Origin: Turbatrix aceti
Taxonomy: Eukaryota > Nematoda > Chromadorea > Rhabditida > Panagrolaimidae
Direction: 5' to 3'
DNA: 64,000 nucleotides
Assembly: GCA_963969345.1 (NCBI GenBank)
Contig: OZ017766.1
Span: 4,092,001-4,156,000, forward strand
The notes under the pieces were generated by a model. The model worked only from the letters and a program-made list of their open reading frames with translations, had not been told where the DNA came from and ran no database searches. Both the position numbers and the translations under genes were made by a program. Of this stretch, positions 11,578 to 23,510 are shown piece by piece. The stretch's first letter is position 1. The number at the start of each line of letters is the position of its first letter.

Positions 11578-12386
11578 TGTACGCAATCTTGAGCGCCTCT
11601 GTCTTTGTCGCATTCGCCGTCGTTCTCGGTGGCGCGCTGGAGCCGCTGCAGCTGGCGAGGTGCGGAAAGTCGGTTGGCTGCTGGGCCTTCCCCAACGGGT
11701 GCACCGGCGACGACTGCCAAGGCATCGTTCAGTGGAGAGTCAACAAGAAGGGACTTCATGTCATCGGTATCCAGGTGAGTTTGGGGTATGGTTACGGGTG
11801 AGTCCATTTATACTTGTTTTAGGGAAAGATTATTCCGGCGCCCGAAGGCAATTACGTTAGTCTTGCTTTTTCGAACGACGACAAGATGGTGAGTTTTCGG
11901 CATCTACAGCGTTTGTTTTGAGTGCAAAACCGTGTTTTCCTTCGTTCAGGGCGAAGACACCGTGCTGGACTGCATCACCGGTGGCACAAACAAAGTCCTT
12001 GTTTCGGTGAACAAGGGCTCGAGCAACGTGCTGCTCCCCGAAACCTCAAAAAAGGCTATTGCCCATGAAAAATTCCTGCAAAAGGATGGTCAGATCACCT
12101 GTTCTTTTACCTATGAAAACGACGCTCATAGCAACGACGAAGCAGATGCCAGCACGCTTTTGAGCATCAAGGAACCCCGACACCTGCTTTTCGCCACCGG
12201 CGCTGCCGATAGCAAAAGTATGTTTTCGCTCGATCGGCCTTGACTTGACGAACGCAACTTTTTTTGTTTTTAGCAGGCGCAAAGTCCATGCACGAAGGCG
12301 ACAAGAGCAGCCCCTTCTACCCCTGGGCGAGCGGCGAGCCCGTCGACCTTGCTTCGCTGAATGTTGTCACCAAGTCCCATCAGTAG
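11578..12386 (+). CDS. DOMON-domain protein, secreted or signal-anchored
   Basis: Exons 11578-11774, 11823-11888, 11950-12217 and about 12277-12386 join in phase. A hydrophobic N-terminus (MYAILSASVFVAFAVVLGGA) precedes a DOMON domain: QWRVNKKGLHVIGIQGK, then EGNYVSLAFSNDDKMGEDTV, then HLLFATG near its end. DOMON folds bind haem or sugars and occur in dopamine beta-monooxygenase and ferric reductases. No cytochrome b561 or monooxygenase domain is attached here, so the role is open. The frame is also open upstream to a possible acceptor at 11493 and reads proline/lysine-rich, so an extra 5' exon could add a cytosolic tail. The last intron ends TAGCAG, a tandem NAGNAG acceptor that allows two products differing by one residue. 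Confidence 0.8.
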
Positions 12387-12652
12387 GCCTTGTTCGCTTC
12401 CACTGACGTGATGTTTGGCCAGAAGTAAATCAATGTGTGCAAAATAGAGGTTTCGGACCGGGCCCGACTTGTTTAAAAAAAGGGCTCGCACTGCAGAGTG
12501 ATCGCTTATCACGCAGTTTCACCCAGTCGGCAGCGGAATCGAAAATGTAAATGGGCAGCGGCTCAAGCGGCCCGACGGCGGGCGATTAACGCCACTTCGG
12601 GGGCCGCTTGACGGGTCCAGTCACTTTCTTTCGTCAACGCAGTTTCAGATCG

Positions 12653-15600
12653 ATGTCTGAGTCACTGCCTATAGTTTCTAGCCAGTCGGCAGACGCGCCG
12701 CCAGTGTCGGATGCCGTCGCCGGCGTCGGCTTGGTCGTAGATGAGCGTGAGGCCCGCGTCGTCCAGGCGATTCGTCGTGCCTCGCTGGACCTCATCAATC
12801 CCGGGGGCCTGCTGTTGCAGGTTTCTGAGCACGTCCCGACGCCTACCGAGAAGGACGGCTTGACCCCTGAGGAGCCCCCCTTCGATGACGTCGAAGAGAG
12901 TGCTGTCCTCGAGACGCCGGAGCCCACGATTAAGAGCATTGCCGCGCTTCGGTCGCTGGAGGTCATCCGCGAGGTTGAGGCTTCGCTCAGCGATTCAGCC
13001 GAAGACAACGGCTTTGACAAGATTGACGGCGACAGCGGGGACGAGTTCAGCGTCATCGACAACGAGGATGTGTCGACGCACTGCAACGATTCTACCAACT
13101 CTTCTGTGGATGCCCTGGCTCTCACTGAACCGGTGGAATCAGCCGTTATTGACCAGGAAGATGTGCCGGAATCTGACCTCTCGGATGTTGAGCTGGAGCC
13201 GACAACGACTGCTCTGGGCGTCAGTCCTGAAAAGATAACCGTAAGTGCACATTTTGATTTCCTGTTTTTTTTTATTTCGGGTTGCGCGCAGGACATGCAA
13301 CGCAAGCTGAACCGTCCAACCGTCCTGCAGCCACCGCTAAAGCCTCCCCGCTTGTCCCCGGTTGTTGGAACGCCGACGCCCGATGCTTTCCACGAAATCG
13401 CCATCGACGTGCCCAACGAAGTGCCGGAGAAGCACATACGCTTCAACGACGGTAAACCGCGTACTTCGGCTCACAGCAGCGTGGCTTCAACGCGATCTCG
13501 CTCGCACGACGTTTACCAGACCAAGCGCTATGGCAAGTCGCGGCTTGAGAAACTCGTCAATATCCTCCTCTGTCGCAGGGACCTTGCGGGCGAGAAATTT
13601 GACGAAAAGCCCGTGCCTTTTTGCGATTTGGTTTGTTTGTTCCTCGCTTTTGGTTTTGTTTATTTTTTTGTTCAGTTCAAGTACGGCACACCTGGCGACA
13701 AAGTTTTTGTCATCTTCGGGTTGATTTTTGCCGCGCTTTGTGGGCTCCTGCACCCGCTCGTGGCCATCTACACCGGCCGGCTCGTGGACACTTTCCTTCT
13801 CACGGAATCCGCTACCTCGTCTTACTACGATGACTGCAGACTCATCATCCTGCTCTTCGCGCTCACCGGCGTGCTCATTCTCGTGCTAGCTTTTCTTCAG
13901 TTTTGCTTCCTCAATTTTGCGGCTGTCAAGATTACGAACAGAATACGCGCGGCCTATCTCAAGTCCATTCTTCGTCAGAACGCCACCTGGTTTGAACGGC
14001 ATCACTCTGGGTCGCTCACCACAAAACTCAATGAGTAGGCTTTTTTCTCACTGCTTGACCCCCGGGAAAAAGGCATGGATGTACAATATTTTCAGCCACA
14101 TCGAGCGGATCACGGAAGGCATCGGCGACAAGATGGGCCTGCTCGTGAGACACGTGTTCCAGTACGTCTTTGGCCTCGTGGTGGCGCTGTACACGTGCTG
14201 GGAGATGACACTGCCCCTCTTGCTGATGTCGCCGATCGTCATGGTGCTGATGGCCACGTTTGGCTCGCGGATGACGCGGGCCATCAAAGAGGAGCTAAAA
14301 GTGAGCAGCGCGGCGGGGGCCATCGCGCAGGACGCTATCATGTCCTATCGAACGGTGGCAGCGTTCAATGCGCAAGAAACCGAGGTGGACCGATACCGCA
14401 CCGAGCTCCGCAAGGGCCTCAAGCACGGCATCCGGCGCAACGTGTACGCTGGCATTATCTACGGAGGCATGTTCATGCTGTCCATCTTGTTCATGGGCAT
14501 CTCCATCCTCTACGGTGCAGTCCTGCACGCAGCCGCCATCGTTGATTCTCCCGGGGAGATTTTTACCGTACTCTACGCGCTCATGAGTGCATCCTACTAC
14601 CTCGGTCACATCTCTCCACATCTGATGGTGGTGCTGACGGCGCGGGTGGCTGCAGCTACGGTCTACCACACGATCAACCGAGTGCCCAGCATCGATCCTT
14701 ACTCGTCAAAGGGACGGAAGCTCTACGACCTCCAGGGCCGCATCGAGTTCCGCAAGGTGTCTTTCAGGTACCCCAAGCGCACCGAGCAGAAGGCTCTTAA
14801 GAGCTTCAGCTTCGTCGCAAAGCCGGGCCAGACAATCGCAATCGTAGGCCACTCGGGATGCGGAAAGTCGACTGTTTTCAACATCCTCAACCGGCTCTAT
14901 GACTTTGACCGCGGCATTGTGTCCATCGACGGGGTCGACGTCAAAGAACTCGACATAAAGTGGCTGCGCACAGTCATGGCCACTGTCTCACAGGAACCCG
15001 TCGTGTTCGCCGACACCGTGGCCAACAACGTCCGCTTTGGCTACAGCACACTCACGGAAAAGGAAATCACAGAAGCGTGCAAGCTGGCGAACGCACACGA
15101 ATTCATCTCGGCGCTGCCCGGCGGCTACGAAGCGCGAATTGGGGAGGGCGGTGTGCAGTTATCAGGCGGACAAAAACAGCGCCTGGCCATTGCGCGCGCG
15201 CTTGCACGCAATCCGCGCATTCTGCTGCTCGATGAGGCGACGTCGGCGCTTGACAACGTCAGCGAAACCGCCGTCCAGCAGGCGCTCGCCAATGCAAAGC
15301 AGGACCGGACGACCATTGTTATCGCGCATCGGCTCTCGACGATCCGCGAGGCGGATCGCATCATTGTCATGGCCAAAGGCAGGCTCATCGAAGCCGGCAC
15401 TCACGACGACCTTGTTCGGCGTCAGGGCGTCTACGCGAGGCTCGTCTACGCCCAGGAGCTGGATCGCACGTTCATCGACAAAGAGATAGTCTTCAACGAA
15501 GCACCGACCGACCTCGACGCTGTCACCCCCACTGGCAGCGACGATCACGACTTCCCGATCGAGCGCTCCATCCGCCGCAACATACGAGAAGAATTCCAGC

Positions 15601-18346
15601 GAGAATTCGCAGCCAGTAGCCTGCCGGCCGACATCGAGGCTCTTACTGTGAGTTGTTTGTTTACGGTAGGGATACTGTAGATGACGTATGCACACTGCAG
15701 ATCGAGGTGGAAAAAACCGACGCAAAAAAGTCGACGATTGCAACCATTTTCATGGATTATCAGCACCTGTGGCCGGCTCTGACTTTGGCGCTCATTGCGT
15801 GCTTCTTCAACGCGCTCTGTGAGTCTATTGTTTTTTTTGAGAACAGGTTCAATCATGCTATCGCGCTCCAGGTCTGCCGCTGAGCGCTCTGGTCTATGGA
15901 AAAGCTTTCGAAATCTTTGAAAACCACCGCAAGAACAACATCCCCGAAGCTGCCATTTGTTTCGGCTTTTTCTGCGTTCTCGGCGTCGTCATGCTCGCGA
16001 CTTCATTCTTATCAGTCTGTTCTACCCAGTAAGGACATTGTAACCCGCCGTGCCGTTTCAGAATTACTTTTTCGGCAAGATCGGAGAAACCATTACGCTG
16101 AGCATGCGTGTGCGCGCGCTCCGAAGCATCCTCTACCAGGACGGCGCCTTCTTCGACGATCTTACGCATTCGCCATCCAAACTTGTGACCCGTCTGGCCG
16201 TGGATGCGCCGTGCGTGAGAGCAGCCATGGATATGAGGCTGGGTCGGGTGGCCTACGCGGTCATCGCTCTGCTCTCGGCATTTGTGATCTCAATCTTCAT
16301 CGCGTGGCCTTTCGCGCTCGCCACAGGAGTCGCATTTGCCGCGCTGGGGGCCATTCAGATATGCGTCGCCGGGCTAGCGCACGCGCACGCGGTGAAGGCA
16401 GCGCGACACGATGCCGCCGGCCTCATGGCGATCGAGGCCATCGAGAACGTCATCGACATCCAGCTCCTCACCGCCGAGCAGGCTTTTCTGGATCGCTATG
16501 TCGCTGCATCCGTCGACAGAGAGAAGGTCGACCTCCGGCAAGTGCCGTTTAACGCGCTCAACTACGCAATCTCCCACGGCATGCAGTACATCGTATTGGC
16601 CTTGTGCTACGGCCTCGGCGTGGTCTTCGTCGGCTGGGAGTGGATTCACAAAATTGCTGTCTTTCAGTGGGTTTTTAGCGGATTCGTTTTTTTCGTACAC
16701 GTGTTGTTGATCTCTACAGAGTCGTCCAGACGGTGTACTACGGCTCGGTTGCGCTCGTGCAATGCAGCGAGTTCTTCCCCGAGTTTATCAAGTCCCGACT
16801 TGCTGCTACGTTGATGTACTCCCTCATTGACCTCAAACCCAGGACCGGCAGTCTTCAAGCTGGGAAACCCATCGTAAGTGTTTTTTTATGTCAGAACTGA
16901 ACTGCATTGCCTGAGTTTTTAAAGATCGTCGAAGGCGACATCCGCCTGGAGAATGTCTACTTCGCGTACCCCGCCCGACCCAGAAAAGCGGTAGTCAAGG
17001 GCCTGACGCTGCAGGTGCGCCCCGGACAGTCGATCGGCCTCGTCGGGCCGTCTGGCTCTGGCAAATCCACCATAATCTCGTTGATCGAGCGCATCTACGA
17101 TCCCTCTATGGGCTACGTCGTGAGTGCTTTCAAATCTATCCGTTTAGCCCGTCTTAACTTTTCTTTCAGAAAGTCGACGGCTTCGAGCTGCCGCTTTTGT
17201 GTCTGCGCAACGTCAGAAGCCAGATCGCCGTCGTGGAGCAGATGCCACGACTTCTGTCAAACACTGTGCGCGAGAACATCATCTACGGCATGGACGCGAA
17301 GCTCATCCGGATGGAGGACATCGAGGAAGCGGCGCAGATGGCCAATGCCGCGGTATTCATCCAGGGCCTGCCGCAGGGCTACGACACGGTCATCGGCGAG
17401 AACGGCCAGCTGCTGTCTGTCGGCCAGCGCCAGCGCATCGCCATTGCCAGGGCCGTTATACGAAAGCCCAAAGTTCTGCTCCTCGACGAGGCCACGTCAT
17501 GTAAGCCCCCCTGCACATTTTTTTCGTACAAAAAATTTCATAAATATTTTTTCAGCGTTGGATTCGTCGTCAGAAAAGGTGAGGTGGCTTTTGTGCGGGG
17601 GACAGTGACAGTCGAGGCTGCCCGCGTGGCACCATTGTTCCTTCCTCTCCTCCGGTCGTCTTTGCCTGATCAACGGCTGTCTGCTGCATTCATTTGACGA
17701 CTTGCATCAGCGTCGTAGTGCTCAGCAAAATTCATGACGATTGGGGGATGAGAAGGAACGATACGCACCCTTGCTTTTGCCTCTCCATCACCATTATTCA
17801 GGTGTGCCCCCGTGTTCATGCAGAGCACTCGGTGTTTTTTTTTTATCAGTAGCGCTTGTGTCGGGGAACAACTAACTGCAGGAAAGAGACGCACACCTCG
17901 TACGACCAAAAATATGTCAGGCGACCTTCGACCAAACCGCAGAGACCGGGGATTAACTCGCAACAGTTCAAAGACAGATCCGAGCCCGATTGAGGCAACG
18001 AAGAGCGCCGACGATCGCGATAAGCGACGCTCGATGCGATCACTCAAAGTTGCAAAACATACAGCCAGTCATTAGCAGGACCAGTCATGCCTGATTTACT
18101 GTGGTGCACAGACATGATTTACGGTCTTGGACTTTTCAGGTCGTGCAGGAAGCACTCGAGCGCGCCAAGCGCGGCCGAACTTGCATAACGATCGCACACC
18201 GCATCTCGACGGTGCAGGCATGCGACCAGATCGTCTTCATCGAGAACGGCGTCATCAAGGAGAAAGGCACTCATCGAGAGTTGATCGCGCGCGGCGGCAA
18301 GTACGCGACCTTTGTCGAGAAGCAGCGCCTCGTCTCAGGGCGGTGA
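12653..18346 (+). CDS. P-glycoprotein-type ABCB full transporter with long acidic N-terminus
   Basis: Twelve exons: 12653-13240, 13292-13630, 13676-14034, 14096-15647, 15701-15818, 15872-16014, 16062-16666, 16720-16873, 16925-17119, 17170-17500, 17556-17578 and 18140-18346, about 1537 residues. The order is TMD1, NBD1, TMD2, NBD2. NBD1 is canonical: Walker A GHSGCGKST, LSGGQKQR, ILLLDEATSALD and IAHRLST. NBD2 keeps Walker A GPSGSGKST, VLLLDEATS and IAHRIST, but its signature is LSVGQRQR and its Q-loop reads VVEQMP. About 290 residues precede TMD1 and are acidic and probably disordered, whereas most P-glycoproteins start within about 50. The family exports lipophilic compounds from the plasma membrane using ATP. 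The protein runs through a 45-bp stop-free intron and a 23-nt exon. A TTTCAG acceptor ends at 12648, five bases before the ATG, and a poly(A) signal is at 18477-18482. Confidence 0.93.
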
Positions 18347-21300
18347 CGTGCGTGCCGCAGCGGCCTACATACCTTCCCTTCGCCTTCGCCCTTGACGCCA
18401 ATCCCCCGCAAAACTGTAACCTAAATTTTTTTGACGTTGTCGAAAAATATTTCATTTTTTGTCGGAAAAGAAGGAAAATAAACACCTGTGGTGACGTGAC
18501 GAAGCAGGCGTCTGAATTTCCATGCAGACTTGATCCAGCTTGCACGTACGCATAACTCAAATCAGTGCAGTTTTCGTTCGACAGTCGTGCATTCCTCATT
18601 CACCCGCAGTAGTTTTTTGGACGTTTACTCACTTGCGATGAAGAGAGCGGCGACCTTTAGTCGACGCTCGCTGTCGTCATACGCGTCTGTGAAGGCCACC
18701 TGTAAGAGCCATGAAGAGCAGCAGCTATAGCCCATCACTCGACCGACGCTCTGCTCACATCAGTCAACCCCGCTAGTCCTCGATTTAGGTTGGTTTGTGC
18801 ATTTATTTTGTACCGCGCTCGACTCGGCTGCCCCGACGTGCTTTCCTCTCACATCAGGACTCTCCCGGCTGTCTGCTATGCGATTGACAAAAAACTACTG
18901 CTGGGAACAGAACAGACGCGTGGTGGTGCGATCGATTAGCTGACTGACTGGCTGCGGCTGGCGTAGTATCAGAGTTGCGAGCGAGGAGGTGAGAACCGCC
19001 GCCGCCGCCGCCGCCGCACATAAGCCGTGCTGACCACCACCGCCGCCGTCACCGTTTGTACCACCTTTGTCATGCAAATGGTCAGCCGCCGCACCACGCA
19101 CGCTTCCTGCCTGGCCGCCCGGTGCCGCCGCGGTAGTGAGGGCAACTCGATCCGAAATCGATCGCCTGCAGTCCCCGTTCGTTCTCCTTTGCCCTGGCTG
19201 CAACGTTCACTTTTTTTGCCGGGAAGACACAGGGCGGGTTTGCGGTGTCATAATCATCGTTCCGAGGCTCTGTCCGTGCCGCGACGATCTTGTTGGGGCG
19301 CGTCTAGTGCTGCCCTGCTGACCACGCCCCAAAAGCATAGGCCTCGTCTGACGGTGGTGGTGATGATTGTTGCGAGGTTTCGTCTGTGGAGTGAGCGTGT
19401 GTGGCGATGGCTGTGGTGGTGGTAGTACAAAAGACGTCGCATCTCAGATTCTGCTTATTCGTATGCTCGGAGTTTCGTCGTCGTGCCATCGCCTATCCCA
19501 GTCCAGACAGGGAGGCGTTCGGTTCAGCGTTCGTTCGTTCGTGCGTTCGCCGCCTATCATCGTTCCCTCCCTCCCCCCGTTCATGTGTATTTACAGTTTG
19601 TTTTTTTTTCAACGTGGTCTATCTATCGCCGCACACGAACCCACGTCGCTCGCTCGCTCGCTTGCTGGTTGGTGGTGGTGGTGGTGCTCGCTCTGCAGTT
19701 CAGTTGCTCCCCCGCCCTGCGACGACCACTCGTTTGGTTCCGTTTCGTCGCGTTTTGGTACACGCCGCATTTTCGCCCTGTGCGATTATCGACGACCAAA
19801 CAAACGCATCCATTGCTCTCGCTCCCGTCCAGCCCTGAGGTGGTGGTACCTGGGATCCGGGATGGGTCTGGGTGATTCTCATGTGAACATCAGGATCATG
19901 AGATCATTCCAGATTCATCTCGGCCCTTGGAACGTACTCGCCGGCGAACGAACACGTAGCAGCCAGAGCCCTAGCACTTGTGTCAACACTCACCCCGGGC
20001 GCCGAGGGCCTTTTTTCACTCGACAGCATGAGCGGTGTTAATTAGAGACGGACCTGTGATGAACGCTCTGTTCTGCGACTCTCGCGGGGTCGGGTCGGGC
20101 CGGTGCTTACAGGTGCGACGGGGCTGGGTAATGCGCTCATCCCGCTTGTAGAGACGAAAACGACAAATCAATCTGTCTTTTCCAGGTCTACGCAATCGAG
20201 TTCTTTCTCGCTATCAAAACAGCGTCGCGGACGGCCCGGTCTCCGCCCGACAACACGGAGAGAGCGGTTGGTAATCAATCAGTGGCTGGTTTACGGCGGA
20301 ATGCAGTCAGTAGTTTGCATCTATCTCGGCGCCGTTGTCGTACAGTAACTGTCAGGTCGGGTTGATGGGACACCGCAAAGGCCGCCGACCTGTTGCGCAA
20401 GCAACCGGTGCCCGTGTAACCGGAGATCGGGTCGCGCGGTGGCCAGAGTGGATTAAGCTGGTCAAACACGTGCGCTACGCACTTTTGTCCGGGAATAGCC
20501 AATCTAAGTAGCCTGCTAGTCAGGCTGCGCGTTTTGGGGTGCTAAGATGGCCATCAGGGGGCTGCGGGGCTTTGGATGATGCGTCTGCGTTGCGGAACGG
20601 TGTTTTCTTGTCAAATCGCTGTGGAATCAGGCCAGGCGTAGAACAAGGGACACACGCCGCAAAATCTCGCTCTCCTGCTCTCTCTCTTGTTTGTTGCAAT
20701 CAGAGTTTGTATTTCTGTAACGGACAGCGAGTTGTGATATGAAGTGCGTCGGTCGCCCCAGCCCAGCCGAGTCAGCACCGCGTTTGCGAACGTCGTCCAT
20801 CCCTGTCCCGTCTCGTCTCTCCCTCTGCGGCTGTCATCATCATTTCGAACCACAACGGTTTGGCGATGGTCGATTAGCCACTGTAAGACTCGGATTGATC
20901 GTCGTGCTTTCTTTGAAAGCAGCCATACGCACCGCTCTAGCTAGTCAAGTTCCCCCGTCGTGACACTTGGCAGCGGCTGCTCCTACGCGTACCTGGGCCC
21001 GCGGGTGTTTGGCAATGGGTCTAACTTTGCATCTGCATGCTGTCTTGGATCATGAGATCAAATGTTAGACTTATTGACGGTCACCCAGCGTGGCGATGGT
21101 TGCTTCCGCTGCCTGCAGGCCGGTCAGCGCGACCTTGGCCCCCGTGCATCTCGCCCCGATCGACGCGGAGACTGGAGCAAGGCTGCGTTGTTTTAATTCG
21201 ACGTCATTTTTTATGAAAAACTGAAAAAACGCGATTGACCCGACGTCTTCTGGGCTAATGAGCCGTGCGCGTCCACGCAACTGGGCGGAGAAGTTACGAC

Positions 21301-21666
21301 TCGACCGACGCGAGGCTGCAATCAAGTGGTCACTTCGTGCTTCCCATGCAAGCGCCACCACTCACCTTGAAATTGCGTACAACTTGTATCAATACAAATC
21401 TGCGAAACGATCTGACACGCCGGCGTGCGTTTTTCGCATTTTTCTCGGGAGTAAATAAACCTGCGAAGGAGTATTCCGTTCTCTGACCGACGACGACAGA
21501 TGTAGTACGGACATTTGTGGACTTGCAGAAGAGTTGTAAATAAAATGCATTATTATGCCATAAAACGTTAGCATCTCTTTTACTTCAGCTGAAGTCAAGG
21601 AAAAACATTTGATGCATTGTGTCATACAATGACTATACATATCTGGCAAGGAAATATTCACCGGGT
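18347..21666. other. Intergenic region rich in simple repeats
   Basis: It contains the P-glycoprotein poly(A) signal, a (CCG)n run near 18998-19016, TGG-rich and CTCG-rich tracts near 19640-19690, and long pyrimidine stretches. Open frames occur on both strands but show no family motif. A minus-strand ATG at about 20029 followed by twelve codons and a GTGAGT donor is not supported by a partner exon. Confidence 0.4.
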
Positions 21667-21678
21667 AAGACAGCCATT
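21667..21678. repeat. 12-bp target-site duplication, left copy
   Basis: AAGACAGCCATT here is repeated exactly at 23411-23422, bracketing the retrotransposon. Confidence 0.85.
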
Positions 21679-23410
21679 AATCTGGTCGCCTCCGTCAGGG
21701 GCGGCAGAACGCTCTGTACGCAAAGAAGGCGCTACTATTGGCAGGCGAAGAATTCGCAGGCCAAGATGTAGTAGAGAAATCAGCTCAGCGCATCGGCGAC
21801 TTTTACTCAGAGCTCTACCACTCTGTCGAAGGAACACTGCAGCCACCGACTCCACCGATTGCCATCCATTTCGAAAAGGAAGAAATAGCAGCCGCGTTGA
21901 AAACTTGCAAGGCAAAAGCTGCTCCGGGAGCTGACGGCGTTCGGGGCTCTTCCATACGCCCGATTGCCAATTCCCTTGCAGGCCCCGTACAACACCTTCT
22001 CAACTCCACTGCAACTACAGGTGTTGTTCCTGAGAAATTTGCTTTTTCAGACACCATCCTGCTGTTCAAGAAGGGAGACGCAGCAAAAATCGAGAACTAC
22101 CGCCCGATTTCCCTGCTGTCGTCGCTGTACAAGGCCACAACCAAAGTGATCAAAAGCCGCGTGCAACGGCAATGCGAAGAAGCCTCAGCCATACCACCGG
22201 AACAAGCAGGTTTCCGAAAGAAGATGTCAACGACGACGCAAATTCACGCGCTGAACATGCTGGCGGAAAAGTGTGGAGAGTTCCAACTTCCGCTTTACGC
22301 CATCTTCGTCGACTTTCGCAAGGCTTTCGACACCATTTCGTACGACGCCATCTGGCGTTCTTTACGAGCCATCGGAGTCGAGGAACCACTGGTGCAGTAC
22401 ATCCAGCTCCTCTACGCCAACAGCAGCTCTGCTGTACGTGTAGGGGACATCGCTGCCTGCTTTGCCACTCAAAGGGGTGTTCGCCAGGGAGATTCACTTT
22501 CCCCCCTCCTCTTCATCCTTGTCCTCCAGTCTGTGCTCAATAACATTGACTGGTCAAATCGAGGATTCCAAATTGGCAGGCACCGACTCTGCTACCTTGC
22601 CTACGCCGACGACATTGCGCTCCTGGCACCAGATGCTCCCACAGCTCAAGCCATGCTGCAGGACCTGGCCGACGAAGCTCTCTCTGTCGGTCTGGAAATC
22701 AACATCGGCAAGACCAAGTGGATGAGCAACTCGAAAGACGACGCGACGATTCTACTGAACGGTTTTCCGGTCGAAAGAGTAAAAGAGTTCGTCTATCTTG
22801 GACAGCTCTTCTCCTGGCCGAGAGACCACAAGAAAGAAATTATCAAAAGAATGACGGCAGGACGAAAGGCGTATTTCAAGTACAAAGACTTCCTGCGCTC
22901 ACGCCAAGTCAAAATGGGGCTGAAACGGCGACTCATCGAGCAGTGCATAAAGCCAGCAGTCCTCTACGGCTGCGAAACCTGGGCACTCACCGACGCCGGA
23001 ATCGAAACCCTCCAGCGGGGACAACGTCGCCTCGAACGTGCTATCTTAGAGGTGCGTTTGAGCGACAAAGTCCCATCCGAATCCATCCGGAAGCGCACCA
23101 AGCTCAAAGACTGGAACGAATCCGCTCGCCGCCGCAAGCAGAAATACGCCAAATCGCTCGCGACGACCGACGACGACAACTGGGCAGTCCGACTGTCAGA
23201 CTGGCGCCCCACAGAAGACTACGTGGAAGCCAAGCGACCGCTAGGACGACCACGCATGCGCTGGACCGACGACCTCGCCATTGCCTACAACGCTTCTACC
23301 AAGGACTTCGATTTCAGACGGATTGTTTTTCTTTGATGACCCCTCTTCGTACGACCCCACTGATTTGTATAATCCCGTGTGTACGAGTAAGAGATAAATT
23401 GAATTGATTG
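21679..23410 (+). mobile_element. RTE-type non-LTR retrotransposon, 5'-truncated
   Basis: The element begins in mid-coding sequence directly after the left target-site copy. It carries the reverse transcriptase and C-terminal region and ends in a short 3' tail with TTGAATTGATTG before the right copy. The endonuclease half and 5' UTR are absent, as expected from incomplete reverse transcription. The reading frame is uninterrupted and the 12-bp flanking repeats are identical, so the insertion is young. RTE is inferred from the C-terminal layout (YGCETWALT, then GRPRMRWTDDL) and the short simple-repeat 3' end. It lies between the two ABC genes in the same orientation. Confidence 0.88.
21681..23336 (+). 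CDS. Reverse transcriptase fragment of RTE element
   Basis: About 551 codons with no native start codon, because the copy is truncated. Reverse-transcriptase blocks are in order: KAKAAPGADGV, YRPISLLSSLYK, the first aspartate in FVDFRKAFD, RQGDSLSPLLF, and the catalytic YADD in LAYADDIALL. The C-terminal RTE-type region holds YGCETWAL and the GRPRMRWTDDL motif. It would copy element RNA at a nicked target if complete. Without its endonuclease domain and promoter it is probably unexpressed and immobile. Confidence 0.9.
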   Translation, partial: SGRLRQGRQNALYAKKALLLAGEEFAGQDVVEKSAQRIGDFYSELYHSVEGTLQPPTPPIAIHFEKEEIAAALKTCKAKAAPGADGVRGSSIRPIANSLAGPVQHLLNSTATTGVVPEKFAFSDTILLFKKGDAAKIENYRPISLLSSLYKATTKVIKSRVQRQCEEASAIPPEQAGFRKKMSTTTQIHALNMLAEKCGEFQLPLYAIFVDFRKAFDTISYDAIWRSLRAIGVEEPLVQYIQLLYANSSSAVRVGDIAACFATQRGVRQGDSLSPLLFILVLQSVLNNIDWSNRGFQIGRHRLCYLAYADDIALLAPDAPTAQAMLQDLADEALSVGLEINIGKTKWMSNSKDDATILLNGFPVERVKEFVYLGQLFSWPRDHKKEIIKRMTAGRKAYFKYKDFLRSRQVKMGLKRRLIEQCIKPAVLYGCETWALTDAGIETLQRGQRRLERAILEVRLSDKVPSESIRKRTKLKDWNESARRRKQKYAKSLATTDDDNWAVRLSDWRPTEDYVEAKRPLGRPRMRWTDDLAIAYNASTKDFDFRRIVFL

Positions 23411-23422
23411 AAGACAGCCATT
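23411..23422. repeat. 12-bp target-site duplication, right copy
   Basis: An exact match to 21667-21678. Confidence 0.85.
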
Positions 23423-23510
23423 CATCACCAAAGTGTGAACCTTGTTCGTTCATGAACAAGCACAACTATTGAACCACTCACCTGAATTGTGCGCACGCAG
23501 ATTCTTTTTG

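Noticed and set aside
12634..13446. 270-codon minus-strand frame
   Set aside because: Antisense of the acidic N-terminus of the P-glycoprotein; Ser/Thr-rich by complementarity.
16012..16062. Frame break in the P-glycoprotein suggesting a pseudogene
   Set aside because: The apparent +2 shift arises only from the GTAAGG donor. Using GTCTGT restores the frame, and the paralogue has an intron at the same place and phase.
19995..20029. Minus-strand ATG, twelve codons and a GTGAGT donor
   Set aside because: No acceptor upstream and no partner exon downstream; could easily be chance.
21080..21361. Minus-strand frame with an internal TTTTTTCAG and a nearby GTGAGT
   Set aside because: Several frames can be joined and none gives a recognisable product; too ambiguous to annotate.
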